From Herminiimonas sp. (lineage in GTDB: Bacteria > Pseudomonadota > Gammaproteobacteria > Burkholderiales > Burkholderiaceae_D), in contig JACMRD010000042.1 of assembly GCA_014376645.1 (NCBI GenBank), positions 1 to 46,960 of the forward strand: 46,960 nucleotides of DNA, read 5' to 3'. A program made the translations under genes and the position numbers. The notes beneath the pieces were generated by a model, which was given only the letters and a program-made list of their open reading frames with translations, was not told where the DNA came from and searched no databases. Positions 28,542 through 39,050 of the stretch are shown piece by piece; the first letter of the stretch is position 1; the number at the start of each line of letters is the position of its first letter.

Positions 28542-29633
28542 ATGACAATTAAAATTTCCATCGATTGCATGGGCGGGGATCATGGTCCGGCAGTCACGCT
28601 CCCGGCAGCTATTTCATTTCTCGCGCGTGAACCTGACGTCGAGCTGATCCTGGTGGGTCCGGTCGAATTGATCGAGATGCAATTACAACGCCTGGCAGCC
28701 GCACAGCATCCGCGGCTGACAGTCGTTAACGCTACCGAGATCGTGACGATGGACGATTCTCTTGAAGTTGCCTTGCGCCGCAAGAAGGATTCGTCCATGC
28801 GGGTGGCGATCACATTGGTCAAGGAAGGCCGCGCCCATGCCTGCGTATCGGCGGGTAATACCGCGGCCCTGATGGCGGTGTCGCGCTATGTGCTCAAGAC
28901 CATCCCCGGCGTCGATCGCCCCGCGATCTGCACGCTCATTCCCAACCAGAAGGACCGGCCGACCTACATGCTGGACCTGGGTGCGAATGTCGATTGCGAA
29001 CCGCATCACCTGCACCAGTTTGCCCTGATGGGTTCGGCCCTGGTGAGTGCCATCGAAGGCAAGGCCCGGCCCACCGTTGGCTTGCTCAATGTGGGCGAAG
29101 AAGATATCAAAGGCAATGACTTGGTGAAGCAGACGGCGAATCTGCTGCGCGCCGATCATGCCAGAGGCATCCTGAACTTTTACGGCAACGTCGAAGGCAA
29201 CGACATCTTCGAAGGCACCACGGACATCGTCGTCTGCGACGGCTTCGTGGGCAACGTGGTCCTCAAGGCGTCCGAAGGCCTGGGCCGGTTCGTTAAGAAC
29301 GCATTGACAGCTGAATTCAAGCGCACACCGATCAACATGCTCGGCGCCTTGATCGCACGGGGCGCCATCAAGGCTTTCTCGCGCCGTATGAATCCCTCGC
29401 GCTACAATGGCGCCAGCCTTCTTGGCCTGCGCGGCCTGGTGTTCAAAAGCCATGGCGGCGCCGATGCGTATGGCTATGAATGGGCCATCAAACGCGCATT
29501 TGATGCGGCAAAATACGATGTACTGGCCCAGATTTCATTGAGCATCGCTGAATTGATGCCGCTTGTTGATCCCGCGCCGAACCCTGAGAACGGACTGCAT
29601 GCAGCCGAGCTCGACCAAAAGAAAATCGCATGA
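28542..29633 (+). CDS. plsX: Phosphate acyltransferase
   Basis: [45 protein letters not shown]. Confidence 0.94.
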   Translation: MTIKISIDCMGGDHGPAVTLPAAISFLAREPDVELILVGPVELIEMQLQRLAAAQHPRLTVVNATEIVTMDDSLEVALRRKKDSSMRVAITLVKEGRAHACVSAGNTAALMAVSRYVLKTIPGVDRPAICTLIPNQKDRPTYMLDLGANVDCEPHHLHQFALMGSALVSAIEGKARPTVGLLNVGEEDIKGNDLVKQTANLLRADHARGILNFYGNVEGNDIFEGTTDIVVCDGFVGNVVLKASEGLGRFVKNALTAEFKRTPINMLGALIARGAIKAFSRRMNPSRYNGASLLGLRGLVFKSHGGADAYGYEWAIKRAFDAAKYDVLAQISLSIAELMPLVDPAPNPENGLHAAELDQKKIA

Positions 29634-30616
29634 ATTCCTACAGTAAAATCATCGGCACCGGCAGTTTCCTGCCACCCCGGCGCGTCACCAATGCCGAACT
29701 GACTGAACTGCTTGGCGCCGACGGCATCGAGACCTCGGATGAGTGGATCTTTTCGCGCAGTGGAATCTTGGCGCGTCATTACGTGGAGCCAGGCGTGCTG
29801 GCCAGCGACCTCGGCGTCCAAGCCGGATTGCGCGCGATCGCCGCCGCCGGACTCGCTGCCAATGACATCGACCTGATCATCGTCGCGACATCGACTTCGG
29901 ACCATGCGGGCGGTTTCCCCAGTACGGCCTGCATCGTCCAGCGCAAGCTTGGCATCACCAACGACGGCGCGGCGCTCGATGTCCAGGCGGTATGCAGCGG
30001 CTTTGTCTATGCTATGGCAGTTGCCGACAGCTTCATCAAATCGGGTGCACACAAGAACGCGCTCATCATCGGCGCGGAAGTGTTTTCCCGAATCCTCGAT
30101 TTCAAGGACCGCGCCACCTGCGTCCTGTTTGGCGATGGCGCCGGCGCAGTCGTCATGACCGCATCGTCCGAGCCCGGCGTTCTGGCTTCGAAGCTGCACG
30201 CCGACGGCCGCTATGCCGACATCCTGTGCGTACCAGGCAACGTCAGCAATGGCGCGCTAGCCGGCAGCGCGTATCTGCACATGGATGGGCCGGCGGTCTT
30301 CAAACTCGCCGTGTCGGTACTGGAAAAAGTAGCGATCGAAACCCTCAATGCAGCCAGGTTGCAGTCGTCCGAGATCGACTGGCTAGTGCCGCACCAGGCC
30401 AACATCCGCATCATGCAGAGCACCGCCCGCAAGTTGGGGCTGCCACCGGAAAAAATGGTGGTGACGGTCGATCAGCACGGCAATACCTCGGCGGCATCGA
30501 TTCCGCTGGCGCTGGACCAGGCCGTGCGCGACGGCCGCATTCGGCCCGGCCACAACGTCCTGATGGAAGGTGTCGGTGGCGGCTTCACCTGGGGCGCCGT
30601 ACTGGTGTGCATGTAA
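29630..30616 (+). CDS. fabH: 3-oxoacyl-ACP synthase III
   Basis: [47 protein letters not shown]; overlaps plsX by ATGA. Confidence 0.95.
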   Translation: MNSYSKIIGTGSFLPPRRVTNAELTELLGADGIETSDEWIFSRSGILARHYVEPGVLASDLGVQAGLRAIAAAGLAANDIDLIIVATSTSDHAGGFPSTACIVQRKLGITNDGAALDVQAVCSGFVYAMAVADSFIKSGAHKNALIIGAEVFSRILDFKDRATCVLFGDGAGAVVMTASSEPGVLASKLHADGRYADILCVPGNVSNGALAGSAYLHMDGPAVFKLAVSVLEKVAIETLNAARLQSSEIDWLVPHQANIRIMQSTARKLGLPPEKMVVTVDQHGNTSAASIPLALDQAVRDGRIRPGHNVLMEGVGGGFTWGAVLVCM

Positions 30617-30692
30617 TCGACCGGTGAGGTCGGCGGGTCAGTTCGCCCGCAATTGGTTCCCTATCTTTGAATCTTTGAATCGAGTCAGATCC

Positions 30693-31625
30693 ATGATCAA
30701 GTTCGCATTTGTTTTTCCAGGGCAGGGCTCGCAGGCGATCGGCATGCTCAATGCATTCGCTGATAACGCAGCCGTGCGCGAGACGGTCGCCGAAGCATCG
30801 GCGGCATTGCAGTTCGACCTAGGCGCGTTGATTGCAACAGGGCCGAAGGAGGCGCTCGACCTCACCACCAATACCCAGCCCGTCATGCTGACTGCGGCCG
30901 TAGCGTTCTACCGTGCCTGGATCGTGGCCGGCGGCGCCGTACCTGCTCTCGTTGCCGGACATAGCTTGGGCGAATACTCGGCATTGGTCGCCGCCGGTGT
31001 CATCAGCTTTGCCGATGCCGTACCGCTGGTGCGTTTTCGTGCGCAGGCGATGCAGGAAGCGGTGCCGGTCGGCGCGGGCGGCATGGCAGCCATCCTTGGA
31101 CTTGCCGATGAAGACGTGCGCGCGGTCTGCAGGGAGGCGGCACAGGGCGAGGTAGTCGAGGCGGTCAACTACAACGCACCGTTGCAAGTCGTCATTGCCG
31201 GTGCCAGGGATGCGGTCGATCGCGCCTGTGAACTGGCGAAGGCGCGCGGTGCGAAGCGCGCCCTGTTCTTGTCGGTGTCGGCGCCATTCCATTCCACCCT
31301 GCTGCAGCCGGCCTCGTTGCGTCTGAGTGAATACCTGGCGCCACTGAACTTCAACGCACCGTCGATCGACTTGATCAATAACGTCGATGTTGCCATCGTC
31401 AGGGATGTTGAAGGCATCAAGGATGCGCTGGTGCGCCAGGCTGCCAGTCCCGTTCGCTGGGTAGAGACGGTACAAGCCATTGCCCGTGACGGCGTGACCC
31501 ACCTGGTCGAATGCGGTCCCGGAAAAGTCCTGACCGGCTTGACCAAGCGGATCGACCCTGCGTTGACAGGCGAGGCGATCATCGATCCGGCATCGCTTGA
31601 AAAAATCCTGGAGCTGCTGAAATGA
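30693..31625 (+). CDS. fabD: Malonyl-CoA-ACP transacylase
   Basis: FVFPGQGSQ; GHSLGEYSALVAAG; start at ATG 30693 inside the longer ORF. Confidence 0.95.
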   Translation: MIKFAFVFPGQGSQAIGMLNAFADNAAVRETVAEASAALQFDLGALIATGPKEALDLTTNTQPVMLTAAVAFYRAWIVAGGAVPALVAGHSLGEYSALVAAGVISFADAVPLVRFRAQAMQEAVPVGAGGMAAILGLADEDVRAVCREAAQGEVVEAVNYNAPLQVVIAGARDAVDRACELAKARGAKRALFLSVSAPFHSTLLQPASLRLSEYLAPLNFNAPSIDLINNVDVAIVRDVEGIKDALVRQAASPVRWVETVQAIARDGVTHLVECGPGKVLTGLTKRIDPALTGEAIIDPASLEKILELLK

Positions 31626-32395
31626 CCTCGTCTTCAATCCCGACCTCCATGGCGCTCGACAAACACGTAGCGCTCGTGACTGGTGCCTCGCGGGGTATCG
31701 GCCGCGCGATCGCTCTTGAATTTGCGCGCCAGGGTGCCACCGTGATCGGTACCGCGACCTCCGAGGCTGGAGCAGTCGCGATTACCGAAGCATTGCAAGG
31801 CATTCGTCCGGACTTCGGCAAGGGCGTGGTCCTGAACGTCAACGATGTCGCAGCCTGTGCCGCAGTCGTCGATGCCATTCAGAAGGAATATGGTGGGCTG
31901 GCGATCCTCGTCAACAATGCCGGCATCACGCATGACCAGTTGGCCATGCGCATGAAGGAGGAAGAGTGGGATGCCGTCATCGCCACCAACCTGACGGCGG
32001 TTGCACGCCTGTCGCGCGCCGTCCTGCGTGGAATGATGAAGGCAAAGCATGGGCGTATCATCAATATCACATCGGTCGTCGGCTCGGCTGGCAATGCCGG
32101 CCAGATGAACTATGCTGCGGCAAAAGCGGGCGTGGCCGGCATGAGCCGGGCGCTGGCCCGTGAAATTGGCAGCCGTAACATCACGGTGAACTGCATTGCA
32201 CCTGGATTCATCGATACCGACATGACCAAGGCGTTGAACGAACAGCAGATGGCCGGCCTGTTGCAGCAAATTCCGCTCGGGCGCTTCGGTTTGCCTGAAG
32301 ACATCGCAGCCGCCGCCAGTTTCCTGGCATCGGCGCAGGCTGGTTACATCACGGGCACGACCTTGCATGTCAACGGTGGCATGTACATGAGCTGA
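31622..32395 (+). CDS. fabG: 3-oxoacyl-ACP reductase
   Basis: VTGASRGIGRAIALEFARQG; NNAGIT; YAAAKAG; GGMYM. Confidence 0.95.
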   Translation: MTSSSIPTSMALDKHVALVTGASRGIGRAIALEFARQGATVIGTATSEAGAVAITEALQGIRPDFGKGVVLNVNDVAACAAVVDAIQKEYGGLAILVNNAGITHDQLAMRMKEEEWDAVIATNLTAVARLSRAVLRGMMKAKHGRIINITSVVGSAGNAGQMNYAAAKAGVAGMSRALAREIGSRNITVNCIAPGFIDTDMTKALNEQQMAGLLQQIPLGRFGLPEDIAAAASFLASAQAGYITGTTLHVNGGMYMS

Positions 32396-32477
32396 AATCA
32401 AAAGCCAAAAGCTAATTTTTGTCGCGCAAACCTGATAAAATGCGCGCACTTTCTGTAACCACACTGGAGTTCAAACC

Positions 32478-32720
32478 ATGTCCGATATCGAACAACGCGT
32501 TAAAAAAATAGTCGCCGAGCAACTTGGTGTTGCTGAAGCCGACATCAAGATCGAATCGTCATTCGTGGATGATCTGGGTGCCGATTCGCTCGATACCGTT
32601 GAGCTGGTGATGGCGCTGGAAGACGAATTCGAAATGGAAATCCCGGATGAGCAAGCTGAGAAGATCACCACTGTGCTACAAGCGATCGACTATGCAAAGG
32701 CGCACGTAAAAGCAGCGTAA
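32478..32720 (+). CDS. acpP: Acyl carrier protein
   Basis: [36 protein letters not shown]. Confidence 0.97.
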   Translation: MSDIEQRVKKIVAEQLGVAEADIKIESSFVDDLGADSLDTVELVMALEDEFEMEIPDEQAEKITTVLQAIDYAKAHVKAA

Positions 32721-32773
32721 TGCATGGCTCTACACAAGTCGTCTCGCGCTTGCACCAGTCCTAGGAGAATTGA

Positions 32774-34021
32774 TTGAGTCGTTCACGTCAACGCCGCGTT
32801 GTCATCACCGGTTTGGGATGCGTTTCACCGGTTGGCAACACATTGTCTGAATCGTGGAACGCGGTCGTCGAAGGTCGCTCGGGAATTGCGACCATCACCA
32901 AATTCGACGCGACCCCGTTCACCACCCACTTCGCGGGCGAAGTCAAAGGGTTCCGCATTGAAGATTATATCCCTGCCAAAGAAGCACGCCACATGGATAC
33001 CTTCATTCATTACGGACTGGCTGCCGGCATGCAGGCGATGCAGGATTGCGGCCTGGAAGTCACCCCTGAAAATGCGACACGTATCGGCGTCATCGTAGGT
33101 TCCGGAATCGGTGGCCTGCCGCTGATCGAGGAAACCCATGCCGAGCTGGTTGCACGCGGTCCGCGCCGGGTCAGCCCGTTTTTCGTGCCGGCCTCGATCA
33201 TCAACATGATTTCCGGTCACCTGTCGATCAAGTATGGTCTCCAAGGTCCGAACCTGGCGATCGTCACGGCCTGCACCACCGGGCTGCACTGCATCGGTGC
33301 GGCAGGCAGGATGATCGAATACGGCGATGCCGACGTAATGATCGCCGGCGGTGCCGAATCGACTGTGTCGCCGCTCGGCCTGGGCGGGTTTGCCTCCGCG
33401 CGTGCACTCTCGACGCGCAACGACGATCCGGCCACGGCCTCGCGGCCATGGGATCGTGACCGGGACGGATTCGTGCTCGGTGAGGGCGCCGGTGTCATGG
33501 TGCTCGAAGAGTACGAGCACGCCAAGGCGCGCGGTGCAAAAATTTATGCGGAGTTGCTGGGCTTCGGCATGAGCGCCGACGCGCACCACATGACCGCGCC
33601 ACTGGAAGACGGCGAAGGCGCGCGGCGCTGCATGGCGACTGCGCTCGACAACGCAGGCGTGAATGTTGATCAGGTAGATTACGTCAACGCGCATGGTACA
33701 TCGACGCCGCTTGGTGATCTGGCCGAAACCATCGCGATCAAGCGTGCACTGGGTGACCATTCGCGCAAGGTCGTGGTCAATTCGACCAAGTCAATGACCG
33801 GTCATCTGCTGGGGGGCGCCGGCGGTCTGGAAGCAGTGTTCACTGTACTGGCGCTGAAAAATCAGATTTCGCCGCCGACGATCAATATCTTCAACCAGGA
33901 TCCGGCATGTGATCTGGACTATTGTGCCAATACCGCGCGATCAATGAAAATCGATGTCGCGGTCAAGAATTCGTTTGGTTTCGGTGGTACCAACGGTACC
34001 TTGGTTTTCGGAAAATATTGA
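32774..34021 (+). CDS. fabF: 3-oxoacyl-ACP synthase II
   Basis: [57 protein letters not shown] start. Confidence 0.95.
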   Translation: MSRSRQRRVVITGLGCVSPVGNTLSESWNAVVEGRSGIATITKFDATPFTTHFAGEVKGFRIEDYIPAKEARHMDTFIHYGLAAGMQAMQDCGLEVTPENATRIGVIVGSGIGGLPLIEETHAELVARGPRRVSPFFVPASIINMISGHLSIKYGLQGPNLAIVTACTTGLHCIGAAGRMIEYGDADVMIAGGAESTVSPLGLGGFASARALSTRNDDPATASRPWDRDRDGFVLGEGAGVMVLEEYEHAKARGAKIYAELLGFGMSADAHHMTAPLEDGEGARRCMATALDNAGVNVDQVDYVNAHGTSTPLGDLAETIAIKRALGDHSRKVVVNSTKSMTGHLLGGAGGLEAVFTVLALKNQISPPTINIFNQDPACDLDYCANTARSMKIDVAVKNSFGFGGTNGTLVFGKY

Positions 34022-34036
34022 AGCTGCTGTCCTGAA

Positions 34037-34071
34037 GTCAACCTCGATGCCATGCCGGCATCGAGGTTGAC
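34037..34071. terminator. Hairpin directly after fabF, terminator-like but without T-tract
   Basis: 15-bp perfect stem GTCAACCTCGATGCC-ATGCC-GGCATCGAGGTTGAC. Confidence 0.55.
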
Positions 34072-34118
34072 CAACCCTCGTATTCTGAAGTCTTCTCCCT
34101 TTTACCTTTCCCCTGCCT

Positions 34119-34625
34119 ATGTCCATTGCGGTCTCAGCCGTAGTGAAGCCATCTCGAATCGTGTTCTGTTCAACGCTTGCGGCATCCGCGGGCAGCGGCG
34201 TTATCGGGGCCTTGCTCTGGTTCGGACAATTCGGATCAATGCCTCTTGCAGCACGTGGAGCAATCGCGATTGCTTGTCTTGCAGCAGGGGTGACTGCTGC
34301 GCGTCAAATACTTCGTAATCGATGTACTCGACGTATTGATATTTCAGGGAATGGCCAAATACGACTAGCAAGAGAGGATCAGGGGTTGCCCACAGAAAGT
34401 CGGAATTTTCTGCACGTGCGAAGCAAACCTGGCCTGACACAGCTTCTGTCGTCGTCGACGCTGTGGTCTCATCTGATGATCCTAAATCTGAAATACGACG
34501 ATGGATCCCGCACGACTTTACTCATCCTTCCAGACTCAATGCCGAAGACAAGCTTTCGTGGATTAGCCGTTGCGTGCCGCTGGATTGCCGCGCACAATAA
34601 TCGCGCCGAGCGTGACCTCAATTGA
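34119..34625 (+). CDS. Hypothetical membrane protein, possibly YgfX-like
   Basis: Two N-terminal hydrophobic segments followed by TTLLILPDSMPKTSFRGLAVACRWI, reminiscent of YgfX. Confidence 0.55.
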   Translation: MSIAVSAVVKPSRIVFCSTLAASAGSGVIGALLWFGQFGSMPLAARGAIAIACLAAGVTAARQILRNRCTRRIDISGNGQIRLAREDQGLPTESRNFLHVRSKPGLTQLLSSSTLWSHLMILNLKYDDGSRTTLLILPDSMPKTSFRGLAVACRWIAAHNNRAERDLN

Positions 34626-34646
34626 GGTTTTACAGCAGAAAATTCT

Positions 34647-34674
34647 GAACTTATCATGTTTCAAATAGTCAATA
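34647..34674 (+). promoter_or_regulatory. Candidate sigma-E-type promoter of rpoE
   Basis: GAACTT-N16-TCAATA about 45 nt upstream of the rpoE start. Confidence 0.6.
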
Positions 34675-34717
34675 GTTCGGATCGCGCGAGAGTTGCTACA
34701 ACACAAGGGAATGTCGA

Positions 34718-35320
34718 TTGACGACCGAACGCGATATTGATCAGTTACTCGTCGAGCGCGTGCAACGCGGCGACAAAAAAGCGTTCGAACTGCTGGTAAC
34801 AAAATATCAGCGGAAATTGATGCGGCTCGTATCGCGGCTTCTTCGCGACCAGGCGGAAGCCGAAGATGTTGTGCAGGAAGCTTTTATCAAGGCTTACCGC
34901 GCGTTACCGCAGTTTCGCGGGGACTCGGCGTTTTATACTTGGCTCTATCGAATCGGCATCAACACCGCAAAAAACTACCTTGTCACCCAGGGCAGGCGGG
35001 CGCCGACCTCGACCGAGGCCGATGCCGAGGAAGCGGAGACCTTCGACGATGGCGAGCACCTCCGGGACATCAACACACCCGAGTCGATGCTTGCCACCAA
35101 ACAGATTGCCGAGACGGTCAATCTTGCGATGGATGCTTTGCCGGAAGAATTAAGAATTGCAATTACGTTGAGGGAAATCGAAGGACTGAGCTACGACGAA
35201 ATCGCCGATGCCATGGGATGTCCGATCGGTACCGTTCGCAGCCGTATATTTCGGGCGCGTGAAGCAATTGCGGAAAAGCTGCGGCCATTGCTGGGTACCG
35301 CGCTCGACAAGCGCTGGTAG
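34718..35320 (+). CDS. rpoE: RNA polymerase sigma-E factor
   Basis: QRGDKKAFELLVTKYQRKL..AEDVVQEAFIKAYRALPQFRGDSAFYTWLYRI..GLSYDEIADAMGCPIGTVRSRIFRARE; TTG start. Confidence 0.94.
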   Translation: MTTERDIDQLLVERVQRGDKKAFELLVTKYQRKLMRLVSRLLRDQAEAEDVVQEAFIKAYRALPQFRGDSAFYTWLYRIGINTAKNYLVTQGRRAPTSTEADAEEAETFDDGEHLRDINTPESMLATKQIAETVNLAMDALPEELRIAITLREIEGLSYDEIADAMGCPIGTVRSRIFRAREAIAEKLRPLLGTALDKRW

Positions 35321-35386
35321 CGCGCCGCATTACCAGTAACAGCAAAACAGAGCGTTGCCGGGGTTGTCCGAGTTATTTTCGAGGTC

Positions 35387-35959
35387 ATGATGAACAGTAA
35401 TAGAGATTTGGAAGAGCAGGTTTCCGCATTCGCCGACGGAGCGCTACCCCTTGCAGCGCACGCCGAGATACTCACGGCGCTGCGCACGCCCGCCGCTCGG
35501 GCTGCTTGGGATGATTTTCACTATATTGGTGATGTCCTGCGCTCGACCGACATGGCCGGTGCGGTTCGGCCCGACTTTGCCGCCCGGATGGCGGCACGGC
35601 TTGCTTCGGAGCCGAGCTACCTGGCGACCTCGGCGCCCGGCTTGCTGGTGACGACATGCAGCCCGGACGGCCTGCAAGCCGCCACCCGTGCCCAGCGCTT
35701 GCAGCGCTTCGTCAGGCCGGCCGCAGCCGCTGCGGCGGTACTGGTTCTGACGGTCGCCACTGTGCCACGGATGGTCGGTAACCCCTTCGGTGACGGTGCG
35801 CCGGTAGTCGCATTGACCAAGCCGGAGACCGCCGCCGTGGTCCTGCGTGACCCGCGGATCGAGGAGTATCTGCTGGCGCATCAACGGTTTTCGCCGTCCG
35901 TGTTCAGTTCGGCGCAATTTGCGCGATCGGCCACATTTGCTACCCAGTCGGTCAAATAG
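35387..35959 (+). CDS. rseA: Anti-sigma-E factor RseA
   Basis: EEQVSAFADGALP..RAAWDDFHYIGDVLRS; position after rpoE. Confidence 0.88.
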   Translation: MMNSNRDLEEQVSAFADGALPLAAHAEILTALRTPAARAAWDDFHYIGDVLRSTDMAGAVRPDFAARMAARLASEPSYLATSAPGLLVTTCSPDGLQAATRAQRLQRFVRPAAAAAAVLVLTVATVPRMVGNPFGDGAPVVALTKPETAAVVLRDPRIEEYLLAHQRFSPSVFSSAQFARSATFATQSVK

Positions 35960-35964
35960 AACCT

Positions 35965-37002
35965 ATGCGACAGACCTTGTTGTGGTTCAAGTTTGTCGTC
36001 GTTCTGTCCAGTTTCATCGCGTTGTCAAGCCACGCCGAGACCAGTTCGCGAGCGGGCGACAAGCAGGATGCACAGGCCTGGCTGCGGCGGATTCATACCG
36101 CTGCACAGACATTGAATTATTCCGGAACGTTCGTCTATCAGCAATCGAACCAGATCCGCACATCACGCATCACGCATCTTCTCGAGGGTCGAAACGAGCG
36201 CGAAAAACTTGAAATTCTCGATGGAAAACCACGAGAGTACGTACGCAACAATGAAGAAATCATTTGCTACGTGCCCGAGCTCAAGACGCTGCTGGTCGAG
36301 AAGCGGGTAACCCAAGACGTCTTCCCGGCGATCCTGGCCGCCAATCCCGCCGATCTCGCCGAGCATTATCACATCCGGAAAGCCGAGACCGGGCGCGTCG
36401 CCGGTTTCGATTGCCAGTCCGTGGTGCTCGAGCCAAAGGATAATTTGCGCTACGGCTATAAGCTGTGGGCGGAAAAAACCACGGGTTTGCTGCTGCGGGC
36501 GCAGACGCTGGACGAGCGCGGCGAGGTCGTGGAGCAGATCGCCTTTACCCAGCTCGCCATCGGAAATGTCGACCGGGCCAAGGTCAAGCCGAGTTTTGCG
36601 AACACCGCCGGTTGGCATGTCGAGTACGCCGAAATGGCGGCCGTCACACTGACCGGCTGGAGTGTAAAGGCGATTCCCTCAGGCTTCCGCAAGATTCGGG
36701 AAATGAAGCGTATCGTGTCCGACACGCCGGCACCGCCCGAGCAGGCCTCGAATCGGGTCGCACCGGTGGCGGCGCGGCCAACGCAACGTGAGGTTTCTCA
36801 AATTGTGTACTCCGATGGCCTCGCTGCAATATCAGTTTTCATCGAGCCGATTTCTCAAAGTCGTACGGAAGGATCGATGCAACAGGGTGCAATGAATATC
36901 ACTGGAAAGCGGCAGGGCGATTTTTGGCTTACCATTGTCGGTGAAGTACCCGCGGCCGCCATTAAACAGGTAGCCAACTCGATTGAATTCAAACCTCGAT
37001 AG
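35965..37002 (+). CDS. rseB: RseB/MucB sigma-E regulator
   Basis: WLRRIHTAAQTLNYSGTFVYQQSNQIRTSRITHLLEGRNEREKLEILDG. Confidence 0.92.
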   Translation: MRQTLLWFKFVVVLSSFIALSSHAETSSRAGDKQDAQAWLRRIHTAAQTLNYSGTFVYQQSNQIRTSRITHLLEGRNEREKLEILDGKPREYVRNNEEIICYVPELKTLLVEKRVTQDVFPAILAANPADLAEHYHIRKAETGRVAGFDCQSVVLEPKDNLRYGYKLWAEKTTGLLLRAQTLDERGEVVEQIAFTQLAIGNVDRAKVKPSFANTAGWHVEYAEMAAVTLTGWSVKAIPSGFRKIREMKRIVSDTPAPPEQASNRVAPVAARPTQREVSQIVYSDGLAAISVFIEPISQSRTEGSMQQGAMNITGKRQGDFWLTIVGEVPAAAIKQVANSIEFKPR

Positions 37003-37021
37003 CGAAGCTCAAAGCGTGTTC

Positions 37022-38509
37022 ATGAAACCAATTTCCTCTACCCGAAATCGACTCGTTTCATTCTTCTTAGGCGCCGCAAGCGCCTTTTTCGTGCCTGCCG
37101 TACTCATGGTTGCCGCTGCCCCGGCAAGTGCCGCCGCCGTGGCCGGCCTGCCCGACTTCACGGACCTGGTCGAACGCACCGGCCCAGCGGTAGTCAACAT
37201 CCGCACCACGGAAAAGGTCAAGCCGGGTCAGCCCGGTAACGGGACTGCCGAAGACGAGGAAATGCAAGAGTTCTTCAAGCGCTTCTTCGGCGTGCCGATG
37301 CCGAAGCAGCCGCAACCGAATGTTCCGACGCCGCGCGGGCGCAAGCCCGTGCCGCAGCCGGACGAGGAAACCCCGCGCGGCGTCGGTTCCGGCTTCATCA
37401 TTTCCGCCGACGGCTACGTGATGACCAATGCCCATGTGGTCGATGGGGCCGACGAAGTCTATGTCACGCTGACTGACAAGCGGGAATTCAAGGCCAGGAT
37501 CATCGGCGCCGACAAACGCTCTGACGTAGCGCTGGTCAAAATCGATGGCAGCAATTTGCCACGGCTGGCGCTGGGTGATTCAAACAAGATCCGGGTCGGC
37601 GAGTGGGTCATCGCCATTGGTTCGCCGTTCGGACTCGACAACACGGTTACGGCCGGCATCGTTTCTGCCAAGGCGCGCGATACCGGTGACTACCTGCCGT
37701 TGATCCAGACCGACGTTGCGGTCAATCCGGGTAACTCCGGCGGTCCGCTGATCAACATGCGCGGGGAAGTCATCGGGATCAATTCCCAGATCTACAGCCG
37801 CTCCGGCGGTTACATGGGGATTTCATTTGCCGTCCCGATCGACGAGGCGATGCGGGTGTCGGACCAGCTCAAGTCATCCGGCCGGGTCACGCGCGGGCGG
37901 ATCGGCGTGCAGATCGGCGAAGTGACGAAGGAAGTTGCCGAGTCGCTTGGCCTGACGAAGGCGCAGGGGGCGCTGGTATCGCGGGTCGAGCCGGGCGGTC
38001 CTGCTGAAAAAGGTGGGGTTGAGGCTGGCGACATCATTCTGAAATTCAACGGTATGGCAATCGAGAAATCGAGCGATCTTCCCCGGATGGTCGGCAGCAT
38101 CAAGCCGGGAACGCGCTCCATTATCACTGTCTGGCGTAAGGGTGCGACCCGCGATCTGCCTCTGACGGTCACCGAGCTGGAGCCGGAAAAGGTAGCGAAG
38201 CGAGATGACAAGAAAGCCAAGCCGGAAGCCTTGGCCAATGCACTGGGCCTGGTAGTCACCGATCTGGCTGAAGCGCAACGCAAGGAATTGCGCGTCGATG
38301 GTGGCGTCGTGGTCGAAACCGCCGAGGGCACCAGTGCCCGTGCCGGTTTTCGCGTCGGCGATGTCATCCTGCGGCTCAACAACATCGACATCAAGGATGC
38401 CAAGCAATTCAACGCATTGGTAGCGAAGCTGGAGTCGAAGAAACTGGCCGTCCTGCTGGTGCGCCGGGGCGACTCCACGCAATTCGTGCCGTTGCGGCCC
38501 GGTAGCTGA
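37022..38509 (+). CDS. degP: DegP/MucD-type periplasmic serine protease
   Basis: Catalytic NAHVVDGA, DVALVKI, GNSGGPL; two PDZ domains; start chosen at ATG 37022. Confidence 0.93.
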   Translation: MKPISSTRNRLVSFFLGAASAFFVPAVLMVAAAPASAAAVAGLPDFTDLVERTGPAVVNIRTTEKVKPGQPGNGTAEDEEMQEFFKRFFGVPMPKQPQPNVPTPRGRKPVPQPDEETPRGVGSGFIISADGYVMTNAHVVDGADEVYVTLTDKREFKARIIGADKRSDVALVKIDGSNLPRLALGDSNKIRVGEWVIAIGSPFGLDNTVTAGIVSAKARDTGDYLPLIQTDVAVNPGNSGGPLINMRGEVIGINSQIYSRSGGYMGISFAVPIDEAMRVSDQLKSSGRVTRGRIGVQIGEVTKEVAESLGLTKAQGALVSRVEPGGPAEKGGVEAGDIILKFNGMAIEKSSDLPRMVGSIKPGTRSIITVWRKGATRDLPLTVTELEPEKVAKRDDKKAKPEALANALGLVVTDLAEAQRKELRVDGGVVVETAEGTSARAGFRVGDVILRLNNIDIKDAKQFNALVAKLESKKLAVLLVRRGDSTQFVPLRPGS

Positions 38510-38582
38510 TCGAGCCGGTCGGCAATCGACAATCGGTCCAGACCGGTTTCGCCTGCCGGTCGAATTCTCGAGGTGCGCGTCG

Positions 38583-38957
38583 ATGCTGATTGCCTTCATC
38601 CTTTACAGCCGGAGCTACTGTCATCTGTGTGACGACATGCATACTGCGCTCGACCAATTTTCGGATCGTTTCCGTTTCACGATCGAGACGCTGGATGTCG
38701 ATGCTGACCCGGTTTTGCTGGAAAGATATGATGAAAAGGTACCAGTCCTGGTGGGGCGTCTATTCGACGGGTCGCTGCAGGAGCTCTGCCATTATTTTCT
38801 CGATATCGCTACCGTCGAGGCTTTTCTCTGTGACGCCAATGCCATGTCCTCCATCGGATCGGCCGTACCGGGGGATCGGCCGGGCGAGCCTCGACCGGGC
38901 GGACATCACGATTTCACGGGCGTTTCCCCCCGGAATCCGTTAAAATGCCCCGACTGA
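38583..38957 (+). CDS. Glutaredoxin-like (DUF836) protein
   Basis: LYSRSYCHLCDDMHTAL CxxC motif; VPVLVGRLFDG. Confidence 0.82.
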   Translation: MLIAFILYSRSYCHLCDDMHTALDQFSDRFRFTIETLDVDADPVLLERYDEKVPVLVGRLFDGSLQELCHYFLDIATVEAFLCDANAMSSIGSAVPGDRPGEPRPGGHHDFTGVSPRNPLKCPD

Positions 38958-39050
38958 ACACCCCTCTTCACAAAGGCGCTCGTCTGGGAGATATTCCCGA
39001 TGTCAGCGCCTTTTTCGCAACCGCAGTGCGCGCAACACGTTGAAACCTCC

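Noticed and set aside
36983-37021. Upstream degP start overlapping rseB
   Set aside because: ATG at 37022 gives a normal signal peptide (MKPISSTRNRLVSFFLGAASAFF); the earlier start adds an unlikely N-terminus
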